DNA of 12,467 nt from Actinomycetota bacterium (lineage in GTDB: Bacteria > Actinomycetota > Actinomycetes > S36-B12 > UBA5976): NCBI GenBank assembly GCA_005789325.1, contig SXYE01000057.1, forward strand, positions 1 to 12,467, given 5' to 3'. Positions 1 to 7,633 of the stretch are shown piece by piece. Within the stretch, counting starts at the first letter, position 1. Every line of letters begins with the position of its first letter. The notes below the pieces were generated by a model. The model was not told the origin of the DNA. It saw only the letters and a program-made list of their open reading frames with translations, and searched no databases. A program made the translations under genes and the position numbers.

Positions 1-1448
1 CAAACGAAGTATTGGTTGTGGGTTTTGCTCAAACAGATAATGGACCTGAATTACTCGACTCAGCAATTGCATTGGAACCAACTTCTAAAAGCGAAATTTC
101 TGAAGCAATCAAATTAACTGAATTTTCAGGAAAGAAATCAGAACTTACATATTTGACAATAAAAAGTGGCGTCTTATGTGTGGGACTTGGAAAAGTCTCA
201 AAAACTCAACCACTAGAAATGGAAACTCTAAGAAGAGCATCAGCTGTGGCAGCAAGAGCTTTGGCCGGTAAATCCTCAGCCCTTTTTGCACTTCCAACAA
301 GCACGACAGTTGCAACTCACGCTGTAACCATAGGAGTTGAACTTGGCGCCTACACTTTTACACAATTTAAGACTAAGACTGAAAAAACGTCAGAAGGTTT
401 AAAGCAAGCAAATATTTTAGTGAAAGACTTGTTCGTCAATAAGTCAGTATTTCAAGAGGCTCAAATTATTGCTGAGTCTGTAAAAAATGTGCGAAATTTG
501 GTAAATACTCCACCAAGTCATATGTATCCAGAAACTTTCGCAGATTATGTTAAAAAATCTTTCAAAAGAAATTCCAAATTAACTGTAGAAATTTTAGAAG
601 AAAAAGCTCTGAAGAAACAAGGTTTTGGAGCACTCATTGGGGTTGGACAAGGATCAATTAATCCCCCAAGATTTGTTCGCCTTGCTTATAAGTCTCGTGG
701 AGCCGATTTTCATCTTGCTTTAGTTGGCAAAGGAATTACTTTTGATACCGGTGGAATATCTTTGAAACCTCCTGCTTCAATGCACACCATGAAATGTGAC
801 ATGGCTGGAGCTGCAACTGTTATTGAAGCATTTAGAGCCATAATGCAATTGGATTTAAAAATAAATGTGTCTGCTTATGCAGCGTTAGCTGAAAATATGC
901 CTTCTGCAACCGCACAAAGACCAAGTGATGTTGTGACAACATTTGGTGGCAAAACTATTGAAGTTTTAAATACAGACGCCGAAGGAAGACTTGTGTTAGC
1001 GGATGCTTTAGGTAGAGCACAAAAAGATAAGCCAGATCTAATAATTGATATTGCAACCTTGACTGGTGCTGCAACTGTGGCACTTGGTTCAAGAACAGCT
1101 GGAATTATGGCCAACAAAGAAGAAGCTCGTGACCAAGTTTTTGCCAGTGCCAAAGAAACTGGTGAAGCAATGTGGCCTATGCAAATTCCAGAAGAAACTA
1201 GAACAATTCTTGATTCCAAGACTGCAGACATTGCAAATGTTGGTTTCACTCCAAATCCTGCTGGCGGAATGATGGTGGGTGCTGCCTTCTTACAAGAATT
1301 TGTGGATGAAAACATTGCTTGGGTGCACATAGATATAGCACCACCTGCATTCAATGAAGGTGCGCCTTACGGCTACAACGGTTTTGGTGGCACAGGTGTT
1401 GGAGTCAGAACTCTTGTTCATCTGGCACAAAAACTTGCCAAAAATTAA
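1..1448 (+). CDS. pepA: Leucyl aminopeptidase (M17 family), 5' end cut by window
   Basis: This is a cytosolic aminopeptidase that removes N-terminal residues, classically Leu, from peptides using two metal ions, and so serves peptide turnover. The open frame runs back to the window edge (codons from base 3 read N-E-V before the TTG at 12), so the true start lies upstream; TTG 12 is probably internal. Counting from TTG 12 as residue 1, the visible part is 478 residues, close to the usual 490-500. The N-terminal M17 domain is roughly residues 1-135 and the catalytic domain follows. Expected metal ligands are present: K240 and D245 (GKGITFDTGG), D263, and D322 and E324 in the signature NTDAEGRL (320-327). 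Catalytic K252 (SLKPP) and R326 are also present. The gene appears intact to its TAA. M. tuberculosis pepB (Rv2213) occupies the matching place near dlaT. The family call is secure; substrate range is not shown. Confidence 0.96.
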   Translation, partial: NEVLVVGFAQTDNGPELLDSAIALEPTSKSEISEAIKLTEFSGKKSELTYLTIKSGVLCVGLGKVSKTQPLEMETLRRASAVAARALAGKSSALFALPTSTTVATHAVTIGVELGAYTFTQFKTKTEKTSEGLKQANILVKDLFVNKSVFQEAQIIAESVKNVRNLVNTPPSHMYPETFADYVKKSFKRNSKLTVEILEEKALKKQGFGALIGVGQGSINPPRFVRLAYKSRGADFHLALVGKGITFDTGGISLKPPASMHTMKCDMAGAATVIEAFRAIMQLDLKINVSAYAALAENMPSATAQRPSDVVTTFGGKTIEVLNTDAEGRLVLADALGRAQKDKPDLIIDIATLTGAATVALGSRTAGIMANKEEARDQVFASAKETGEAMWPMQIPEETRTILDSKTADIANVGFTPNPAGGMMVGAAFLQEFVDENIAWVHIDIAPPAFNEGAPYGYNGFGGTGVGVRTLVHLAQKLAKN

Positions 1449-1561
1449 TTTGGTATTTAATTTCCCCCACGCATTGAAACCCGAAATTGCTGGTTTTGAC
1501 TTGCGTGAAAGGATATAGACAGACAAGCCTCACGAGGGTGGAATCAGAAGAAAGGTTACAA
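1449..1561 (+). other. Intergenic leader between pepA and lpd
   Basis: This 113-base gap is the second largest non-coding stretch in the window. It has no clear hairpin followed by a T-run, so no terminator for pepA is visible. A TTGACT (1496-1501) and a TATAGA (1514-1519) stand out, but they are only 12 bases apart, too close for a normal sigma-70-type promoter. A promoter for the lpd-E2 operon is plausible here but I cannot place it. The open frame of lpd continues through part of this stretch, but the residues it would add (1487-1561) do not resemble an Lpd N-terminus. Confidence 0.4.
1551..1555 (+). promoter_or_regulatory. Ribosome binding site setting the lpd start
   Basis: AAAGG lies 6 bases before GTG 1562. 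The earlier in-frame GTG at 1538 has a GAGG only directly against it, which is too close to work. This site, and the fact that the Lpd fold begins at once with the FAD-binding strand, decide in favour of 1562. Confidence 0.6.
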
Positions 1562-2938
1562 GTGGCCACATACGACCTAGTAATCCTTGGAGCAGGAAGC
1601 GGCGGTTATGCCGCGGCGTTACGTGGTTCCCAACTTGGTTTAAAAGTCGCACTAATTGAACGTGATGTTCTTGGTGGAACTTGTTTACATCGTGGATGCA
1701 TTCCAACAAAAGCTTTATTACATGCAGGTGAAATTGCAGACAGTGTTAGAGAATCTGCCTCATTTGGAATTAAATCTAATTTATTAGGCGTTGATATGCC
1801 TGAGGTAAATAATTACAAAGACGGTGTTGTGAATCGTCTTTACAAAGGTTTGCAAGGTTTAGTAAAACATCGTGGTGTTGATTACATCACCGGTGATGGA
1901 AAATTTATCGGTCCTAACAAAGTTAAAGTTGGAGATCAAGAAATTGTTGGAAAAAATGTTGTGCTTGCTACTGGTTCTTTTCCAAAATCACTTCCAGGTT
2001 TAGAAGTTGATGGTGAACAAGTAATCAACTCAGAACATGCTTTAAAACTTAATAAAGTTCCTGCCAGTGTGATAATTCTGGGCGGTGGCGTTATTGGTGT
2101 TGAGTTTGCCAGTGTGTGGAAATCTTTAGGTTCAGAAGTAACTGTTATTGAAGGACTTCCAAGATTAGTTCCTGCCGAAGATGAAGCTGTTTCAAAAGCT
2201 ATGGAACGCGCATTTAGAAAACGTGGCATTAATTTCTCAACCGGTGTTCGTTTTGCTGGTGTTGATAAAACCAAACATGGTGTGGTGGCAAAACTTGAAG
2301 ATGGACAAACTTTTGCAGCAGATTTAATGCTGGTAGCTGTAGGAAGAGGTTCTGCTACTAGAAACCAAGGATTTGAAGAAGCAGGTTTGGAATTTGATGG
2401 CGAGTTAATCAAGGTTAATGAGAATTTACAAACAAGTATTCCCAATGTTTATGCAGTTGGCGATATTGTGCGCGGACCACAACTTGCCCACAAAGGATTC
2501 CAAGAAGGAATATTTGTGGCAGAACACATTAAAGGTTTGAATCCAAGAGTTATTGACATAACAGCCATTCCAAGAGTTACCTACTCAGAACCTGAAATTG
2601 CTTCAGTTGGTTTGAATGAAAGTGCTGCTAAAGAAAAATATGGTGCAGATCAATTAAGAACTGTGCAATATGACTTGGCCGGAAATGGTAAGAGTCAAAT
2701 TCTTAAGACTGCTGGATTCATAAAACTTATTGCCCTTAAAAATGGTGGCCAAGTAGTTGGAATCCACATGTTGGGATCAAGAGTTGGCGAATTACTAGCT
2801 GAAGCACAATTAATGTATTCATGGGATGCCTCACCAGAAGATGTTGCACCATATGTTCATGCTCATCCAACAATGTCTGAAGCAATGGGTGAAGCTGCCA
2901 TGGCACTTGCCGGCAAACCGCTTCATACCCACGATTAA
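1562..2938 (+). CDS. lpd: Dihydrolipoyl dehydrogenase (E3)
   Basis: This cytosolic flavoenzyme reoxidises dihydrolipoamide on E2 lipoyl domains and passes the electrons through FAD to NAD+. It serves pyruvate, 2-oxoglutarate and possibly branched-chain or glycine-cleavage complexes. From GTG 1562 it is 458 residues, normal for the family. Visible motifs are the FAD-binding GAGSGG (10-15), the redox disulfide C41/C46 in GGTCLHRGCIPTK, the NAD-binding GGGVIGVE (174-181), the second FAD motif YAVGDI (297-302), and the catalytic H435/E440 pair in HAHPTMSE. The open frame extends 25 codons further upstream, but that part is not family-like and the ribosome site supports 1562. It stands 23 bases before the E2 gene, so the two are very likely co-transcribed. 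In M. tuberculosis the lpd gene (lpdC, Rv0462) lies far from dlaT, so this pairing differs from that genome. Confidence 0.95.
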   Translation: MATYDLVILGAGSGGYAAALRGSQLGLKVALIERDVLGGTCLHRGCIPTKALLHAGEIADSVRESASFGIKSNLLGVDMPEVNNYKDGVVNRLYKGLQGLVKHRGVDYITGDGKFIGPNKVKVGDQEIVGKNVVLATGSFPKSLPGLEVDGEQVINSEHALKLNKVPASVIILGGGVIGVEFASVWKSLGSEVTVIEGLPRLVPAEDEAVSKAMERAFRKRGINFSTGVRFAGVDKTKHGVVAKLEDGQTFAADLMLVAVGRGSATRNQGFEEAGLEFDGELIKVNENLQTSIPNVYAVGDIVRGPQLAHKGFQEGIFVAEHIKGLNPRVIDITAIPRVTYSEPEIASVGLNESAAKEKYGADQLRTVQYDLAGNGKSQILKTAGFIKLIALKNGGQVVGIHMLGSRVGELLAEAQLMYSWDASPEDVAPYVHAHPTMSEAMGEAAMALAGKPLHTHD

Positions 2939-2961
2939 CTGGAAAAGGATAAAGTATTTAA

Positions 2962-4758
2962 ATGGCAACTAACGTAACAATGCCCCAACTCGGTGAATCA
3001 GTAACCGAAGGAACCGTTACTCGTTGGTTAAAAAATGTGGGCGATGTAATTAAAGTAGACGAAGCCATTGTGGAAGTTTCTACAGACAAAGTTGACACAG
3101 AAATACCTTCTCCAGTTGCAGGAGTTTTATTAGAAATTAAAGCCGCACAAGATTCAGTTATTGCAGTAGGTGCAGTTATGGCAGTAATTGGCGAAGCAAA
3201 TGGTGCAACCCAAAGTGCGCCACACCCAACTGCTCCAGTTGTGCAAACTCCCCCACCAGCTCCAACTCCAACTCCTGCTGTTGCACCTGTAGTTGAAAAA
3301 CCTGTTGCAAAAATTCCTGATCCTGCTCCAGTTGCACCAGTTGTAACTACTCCTGTTGCGCCAACTTCTACAGGTTCAGCAACTGTGAATGTATTACTTC
3401 CTGCACTAGGTGAATCAGTTACCGAAGGAACAATTACTCGCTGGCTAAAAAACGTGGGCGACAGTGTTTCATTAGATGAAGCAATCGTTGAAATTTCAAC
3501 TGACAAAGTTGATACTGAACTTCCGTCTCCTGCAGCAGGGGTAATTGCTGAAATTAAAGTTGCTCAAGACCAAGTAGCAGCAGTTGGCGCCGTGTTGGCA
3601 GTTATTTCTACATCCGCAAGTGCTGCAACACCACCAAAAGTTGTAGCACCAACCCCAAGTGCTCCAGTTGTACAAGCACCGGTTGCTGCACCAAAAGTTG
3701 AAACAGTTATCACCCCACCAAGTGCACCAGTGGTTGAAGCACCAAAAGTTTTTGCAACATCAAATAATGCACAAGATAAATACACCACACCAATTGTTAG
3801 ACAACTTGCCAGAGAAAAAGGAATTGATTTATCCCAAGTAACTGGAACCGGCACAAACGGCAGAATTAAAAAAGAAGATATTTTGAATGCATCTGGAAGT
3901 TCAACTCCAGCACCAGCTCAAGTTGTCAGCACACCAACTCCAGTTGCGCCTGCTCCCGTGGCAACTGCTAAACCAGTTCCTACATCTAGCCAACCACCTG
4001 CAGCAGTAAAACCTGTTGCAGATACCGAACAACCTCTTAGAGGAAGAATTGAACAAACAACAAGACTTAGAAGAATTATCGCTGAAAGAATGGTTCAGTC
4101 ACTTCACATATCTGCACAATTAACAAGCGTTGTTGAAGTTGACGTAACTAAGATCGCTACTTTACGCAACAAAGTAAAAGAATCTTTTGTTGCTCGAGAA
4201 GGTGTAAAACTTTCGTTTCTTCCATTCTTTGCAAAAGTTTCAGTCGAATGCTTGAAAGAATTCCCAATAGTTAACGCCACGATTTCAGCTGACGCTTCAC
4301 AAATTACCTATAGTGACGCTATTCATTTAGCTGTTGCCGTAGATACGCCACGAGGATTACTAGTACCAGTCATCAGAGATGCAGGAGATCTTTCTATTGC
4401 TGGACTCGCAAGAAAAATTCAAGATGTTGCAAACAGAACAAGGGACAACAAAGTAACCCCAAATGAATTAAGTGGTGGAACTTTCACCCTAACTAACACC
4501 GGAAGTCGCGGGGCTTTGTTTGATACTCCAATTATTAATCAACCACAAGTTGCCATTCTTGGAACAGGTGCTGTAGTTAAAAGACCAGTAGTAGTTAAAG
4601 GTAGCGATGGAAATGATCAAATTGCAATTAGACAAATGGTCTATTTAGCGCTTACCTACGATCACAGACTTGTTGACGGAGCAGATGCTGCCAGATTCTT
4701 ATCTTCAATGAAACTTAAATTAGAAGAAGCTAATTTCGAATCTGAATTAGGTTTATAG
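2962..4758 (+). CDS. sucB: 2-oxoacid dehydrogenase E2, dihydrolipoyl acyltransferase with two lipoyl domains
   Basis: This is the core of a 2-oxoacid dehydrogenase complex. It carries the acyl group on lipoyl-lysine and transfers it to CoA. The 598 residues divide into lipoyl domain 1 (about 4-77, lipoyl lysine K43 in STDKVDTE), a Pro/Ala-rich linker (78-140), lipoyl domain 2 (143-216, K182), a second linker (217-270), a peripheral-subunit-binding domain (about 274-310), a third Pro-rich linker (311-357), and a catalytic domain (about 360-598) with active-site H568 and D572 in DHRLVDG. The two-lipoyl plan matches actinobacterial SucB/DlaT. In this phylum that protein usually serves as E2 of pyruvate dehydrogenase and is shared with the 2-oxoglutarate complex, whose E1 carries its own acyltransferase domain. 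The symbol sucB is therefore conventional, and dlaT or aceF would fit equally well. An AAGGA at 2945-2949 is a rather distant ribosome site (12 bases). No E1 gene is in the window. Confidence 0.95.
   Translation: MATNVTMPQLGESVTEGTVTRWLKNVGDVIKVDEAIVEVSTDKVDTEIPSPVAGVLLEIKAAQDSVIAVGAVMAVIGEANGATQSAPHPTAPVVQTPPPAPTPTPAVAPVVEKPVAKIPDPAPVAPVVTTPVAPTSTGSATVNVLLPALGESVTEGTITRWLKNVGDSVSLDEAIVEISTDKVDTELPSPAAGVIAEIKVAQDQVAAVGAVLAVISTSASAATPPKVVAPTPSAPVVQAPVAAPKVETVITPPSAPVVEAPKVFATSNNAQDKYTTPIVRQLAREKGIDLSQVTGTGTNGRIKKEDILNASGSSTPAPAQVVSTPTPVAPAPVATAKPVPTSSQPPAAVKPVADTEQPLRGRIEQTTRLRRIIAERMVQSLHISAQLTSVVEVDVTKIATLRNKVKESFVAREGVKLSFLPFFAKVSVECLKEFPIVNATISADASQITYSDAIHLAVAVDTPRGLLVPVIRDAGDLSIAGLARKIQDVANRTRDNKVTPNELSGGTFTLTNTGSRGALFDTPIINQPQVAILGTGAVVKRPVVVKGSDGNDQIAIRQMVYLALTYDHRLVDGADAARFLSSMKLKLEEANFESELGL
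2971..3192 (+). repeat. Lipoyl domain 1 (first copy of an internal duplication in E2)
   Basis: Residues 4-77 of the E2 align without gaps to residues 143-216, with 56 of 74 positions identical by hand count. The stretches around GESVTEGT and STDKVDTE are identical in both copies. Lysine 43 is the expected lipoylation site. Confidence 0.85.
3388..3609 (+). repeat. Lipoyl domain 2 (second copy of an internal duplication in E2)
   Basis: This is the partner of the repeat at 2971-3192, with the lipoylation lysine at residue 182. The protein copies are about three-quarters identical, but many synonymous codons differ, so the duplication is old or not being homogenised at the DNA level. Confidence 0.85.
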
Positions 4759-4764
4759 AAATAT

Positions 4765-5658
4765 ATGAAATTAGTGATAACCGGTTCCTCCGGTTTAATT
4801 GGTTCTGCATTAGTTAGAGAAGCTGAAAAAAATCAAATTGAAGTTGTAAAACTAGTTCGAAGAGCCCCTAAAGATAAAAGCGAAGTTCAATGGGATCCCA
4901 ACAGAGCAATCCTTGATTTAGAAGCAATCGAAAAATCCACTGCCATAGTTCACTTAGCTGGTGCTGGTGTGGGCGATCGTCGCTGGACTAAAAAGTATAA
5001 GAAAGAAATTTTAAACAGCAGAGTCAAAACAACTGAAACTCTTGCAAATGCCATTGTTAATTTAAGAAATCCCCCCTCAGTTTTTGTTTCAGGTTCGGCA
5101 ATGGGTTATTACGGTGATACTGGAGATTTAGCTGTTGATGAAAATGCCAGCTTAGGTGAAGGATTTTTATCTGATGTGGTTTTTAATTGGGAATATGCAG
5201 CCCAAAGAGTAAGAAACAACAATATTCGCGTGGTACATCCCCGCACAGGTTTAGTGATGAGTAAGCGTGGTGGACTGCTTAGAAAAGTATTACCATTATT
5301 CAGATTAGGTTTAGGCGGAAAATTAGGCAATGGAAAACAATATTGGTCCTATATTTCCTTGGAAGATGAAATAAGAGCGATATTCAAATTGATTGATGAT
5401 GTAAGACTTACAGGTGGAGTAAACCTTACAAACCCTAACCCTGTAACAAATATGGAATTCACAAAATCGCTATCAAGTGTGGTAAATAAACCAGCCTTTT
5501 TTCATGTACCCGCAATTGCATTAAAAATAGCGCTTGGTGAATTTTCAGTTGAAGTCTTAGGTTCTAGCAGAGTTTTACCATCAAAATTAAAAGCTGCTGG
5601 TTTTAAATTCAATCAACCAGATATATTAAGTACTTTAAACTCTGCTCTTAAATACTAA
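4765..5658 (+). CDS. TIGR01777 family epimerase-like protein (extended SDR fold)
   Basis: This is a 297-residue extended short-chain dehydrogenase/reductase-type protein of the TIGR01777 (YfcH/SulA-like) family, probably cytosolic, with no established substrate. The N-terminus has the nucleotide-binding GSSGLIG (7-13). HLAGAGVGDRRW (63-74) and SGSAMGYYGD (109-118) are family hallmarks, and the Tyr pair sits where SDR enzymes carry their catalytic Tyr. YISLEDEIRAI (196-206) follows, and the C-terminal DUF1731-type segment covers about residues 245-295 (PAFFHVPA, VLPSKLKAAGF). It begins 6 bases after the E2 stop with no good ribosome site, which points to coupled translation. The M. tuberculosis counterpart Rv2216 also lies between dlaT and lipB, so the link to lipoate genes is conserved, but its meaning is unknown. 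The family call is strong; function is not assigned. Confidence 0.92.
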   Translation: MKLVITGSSGLIGSALVREAEKNQIEVVKLVRRAPKDKSEVQWDPNRAILDLEAIEKSTAIVHLAGAGVGDRRWTKKYKKEILNSRVKTTETLANAIVNLRNPPSVFVSGSAMGYYGDTGDLAVDENASLGEGFLSDVVFNWEYAAQRVRNNNIRVVHPRTGLVMSKRGGLLRKVLPLFRLGLGGKLGNGKQYWSYISLEDEIRAIFKLIDDVRLTGGVNLTNPNPVTNMEFTKSLSSVVNKPAFFHVPAIALKIALGEFSVEVLGSSRVLPSKLKAAGFKFNQPDILSTLNSALKY

Positions 5659-6902
5659 TGTCAAAGAAAGTTAATGTTGCCATTATTGGAGCAGGCTTGG
5701 CAGGTCTTGCTTGTGCCAAGGAATTACAGAAGAACAAAATAGACTTTCACATATTTGAATTCACTGATGGCGTTGGTGGAAGAGTCAGATCAGATTATGT
5801 TGATGGATTCACACTTGATCGAGGCTTTCAGTTATATAACCCAAGTTACTCAGAAGGAAAAAGATTACTTGATTATCAAAGTCTTGATTTGAAACCTTTT
5901 TGCCCAGGTGTTGCCATTAGAGATGGTAAAAGATTAAGAATTGTTGTTGATCCCTTTAGAGATAAATCTTTTCGCTTAAGACTCATTAAAGATTTGCCAG
6001 GAAATCCTCTAAGCCAGCTTGGGCTAGTTAGTTACTTTTTGAAGTATTTAATTACTTCAGATGCTCAAATTGCAACCACTAAAGATATTTCAGCCTTGGA
6101 ATCTTTGACTAAATCAGGAGTTAAAGGATCATTGCTAGAAAAACTCTTTCGCCCCTTTTTGCAAGGAGTATTTTTGGAGTCAGAATTAGCAACCTCAAGA
6201 AAATTTCTAGATGTAGTCTTAAAAACATTTCTGCGTGGTACTCCCAGTGTCCCCGCACAAGGAATGCAAGAGATTTCAAATCAGTTATCAAAAACAATCA
6301 ATAAAGACAATCTTTCACTAAATACCAAGGTTATTAAAATTGAAGGAAACAAAATTTTTACTCAAGATGAGGTGATAGAGGCAAACAAGATTGTTGTTGC
6401 AACCGATCCATCTACTGCAATTTCATGGTTAAATCTTGAGAAAAAGAAAATGAATTCAGTCACAACTTGGTATTTCAAAGCAGACCAAAGTGTTAGTTCC
6501 TTAATTGAAGCCAAACCAATTCTTTTTGTTGATGGAAAACAGTCTGGTCCACTAACCAATGCTGTTGTTATGACAAATGCAGCACCAAGTTATGCGCCTG
6601 CTGGAGAAGTATTAGTTTCGGCCTCTGCAATTTCTCCATATGAGAATTCCGACTTATCTTCTGTAAAAAAACACCTATCTCATATTTTTGGTGTGAACAC
6701 TGAAAATTGGGAATTAATAAAGGAATACAAAATTAAAGAAGCATTACCAGCCATGAATCCCCCATATTCTCTGCTCAACTCTAACCAGATCACTAATGAT
6801 TTGTTTGTGGCAGGAGATCATCGAGCAACTTCTTCAATCCAAGGTGCACTATTAAGTGGAACAAATGCCGCAACATTGGTTAAAGTTAGTTTGGGATTAT
6901 GA
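5658..6902 (+). CDS. FAD-dependent amine oxidase/desaturase-like oxidoreductase
   Basis: This is a 414-residue flavoprotein of the amine oxidase / protoporphyrinogen oxidase / phytoene desaturase-like superfamily. An FAD-binding strand and loop open it (VAIIGAGLAGL, 7-17), with acidic E34 where the FAD ribose is normally held, followed by GVGGRVRS (38-45). The C-terminus has the second FAD-contacting block LFVAGDHRATSSIQGALLSG (382-401), typical of these enzymes. There is no signal peptide, and no clear membrane helix beyond modestly hydrophobic stretches, so it is probably soluble or peripheral. Its ATG shares one base with the TAA of the epimerase gene (TAATG) and its end overlaps the peptidase start, so it belongs to the operon. 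The M. tuberculosis locus as I recall it has no such gene here. The substrate cannot be read from the sequence; carotenoid, porphyrin and amine substrates all remain open. Confidence 0.85.
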   Translation: MSKKVNVAIIGAGLAGLACAKELQKNKIDFHIFEFTDGVGGRVRSDYVDGFTLDRGFQLYNPSYSEGKRLLDYQSLDLKPFCPGVAIRDGKRLRIVVDPFRDKSFRLRLIKDLPGNPLSQLGLVSYFLKYLITSDAQIATTKDISALESLTKSGVKGSLLEKLFRPFLQGVFLESELATSRKFLDVVLKTFLRGTPSVPAQGMQEISNQLSKTINKDNLSLNTKVIKIEGNKIFTQDEVIEANKIVVATDPSTAISWLNLEKKKMNSVTTWYFKADQSVSSLIEAKPILFVDGKQSGPLTNAVVMTNAAPSYAPAGEVLVSASAISPYENSDLSSVKKHLSHIFGVNTENWELIKEYKIKEALPAMNPPYSLLNSNQITNDLFVAGDHRATSSIQGALLSGTNAATLVKVSLGL

Positions 6903-7633
6903 GTAAAGAAAAATACATCGTTGCCACTTCCGGTGGTTTTGTTACAACAAAACGCTGGGGTGTGATGAGACCAGGGGCTACATTTCTTAAGGCACTTGAA
7001 CTAACTAAAAAATCACGTCCCAAAGTTTGTTTCATGATGACTGCAACTGGTGATGATGCCTCTTATATTTCTCGCTCATATGAAGCAATGAGTGATCTAA
7101 GTGTTGACGTAACTCACCTTTCTTTGTTTCCCCAACCGAATGAAGACGTTGAGGAAAGATTGTTGAACGCTGATTTAGTTTGGGTTGGTGGAGGATCTGT
7201 AGCAAATCTTTTAGCCGTATGGAAACTTCATAAAGTTGATGAGGTTCTCAAAACTGCTTGGGAAAATGGAACTGTTCTTTCAGGAGTTAGCGCAGGTTCA
7301 ATTTGTTGGTTTATTGGTGGCACCACAGATTCTTTTGGCCCAGAATTAAAACCGGTTAAAAATGGTTTAGCACTTCTTCCCTACGCAAATGGTGTTCACT
7401 ACGACTCTGAAGTTCAAAGAAGACCATTGCTGCAATCCTTAATCAAGGATTCAACTTTTGACATAGCTTTTGCAACAGATGATCACACAGGAATTGTGTT
7501 TAAAGAAACAGAACCAATTGAAGTTATTAGTGATATCAAATCAGATTCACATACTGGTCCAGCTGCATACAAATTAGAAAAAATAAACGGCGAGGTGCAG
7601 GAAATGCGCCTCGCCGTTGGAACTATTTCTTAA
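6899..7633 (+). CDS. pepE: Peptidase E-like serine peptidase (S51 family)
   Basis: This is a 244-residue cytosolic peptidase of family S51, whose Salmonella member cleaves dipeptides with N-terminal Asp. The nucleophile is probably S131 in GVSAGSICW, the nucleophile elbow of the family. VWVGGGSVANLL (94-105) is a conserved block, and H167 in NGVHYDSE fits the catalytic His. The start overlaps the previous stop as ATGA, so translation is probably coupled. The last codons (residues 230-240) form a perfect GC-rich inverted repeat that looks like a transcription terminator read from the other strand; the codons there (GGC, GAG, CGC, CTC, GCC) are unlike the AT-ending codons of the rest of the gene. 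The gene is convergent with the exporter gene and overlaps it by 4 bases (7630-7633). Family assignment is strong; Asp-specificity is inferred only. Confidence 0.88.
   Translation: MSKEKYIVATSGGFVTTKRWGVMRPGATFLKALELTKKSRPKVCFMMTATGDDASYISRSYEAMSDLSVDVTHLSLFPQPNEDVEERLLNADLVWVGGGSVANLLAVWKLHKVDEVLKTAWENGTVLSGVSAGSICWFIGGTTDSFGPELKPVKNGLALLPYANGVHYDSEVQRRPLLQSLIKDSTFDIAFATDDHTGIVFKETEPIEVISDIKSDSHTGPAAYKLEKINGEVQEMRLAVGTIS
7571..7618 (-). terminator. Intrinsic terminator for the exporter gene, embedded in pepE
   Basis: Arms AACGGCGAGG (7586-7595) and CCTCGCCGTT (7609-7618) are perfectly complementary over 10 pairs. The stem can grow by three more pairs (7596-7598 with 7606-7608, one of them G-T), leaving a 7-base loop. 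Read on the minus strand it is followed at once by a T-rich tail containing six T in a row (7578-7583), the classic intrinsic terminator form. It begins 12 bases past the exporter stop. On the plus strand only scattered T-tracts follow (7626 onward), so termination of the peptidase transcript there would be weaker. Confidence 0.75.

Noticed and set aside
875..1354. Minus-strand 159-codon open frame opposite pepA
   Set aside because: It lies wholly within the catalytic domain of a clear M17 peptidase, including its signature motif, and resembles no protein.
1496..1519. TTGACT and TATAGA as a promoter for lpd
   Set aside because: The boxes are 12 bases apart rather than about 17, and no better pair was found nearby.
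1487..1561. Upstream extension of lpd by 25 codons
   Set aside because: The extra residues do not look like the N-terminus of Lpd, and GTG 1562 has a well-placed ribosome site directly before the FAD-binding strand.
2958..3506. Minus-strand 182-codon open frame opposite the E2 gene
   Set aside because: It is a shadow of the low-complexity Pro/Ala/Val coding of E2; the product is Thr/Gly/Ala repeats with no family features, and the plus-strand gene is certain.
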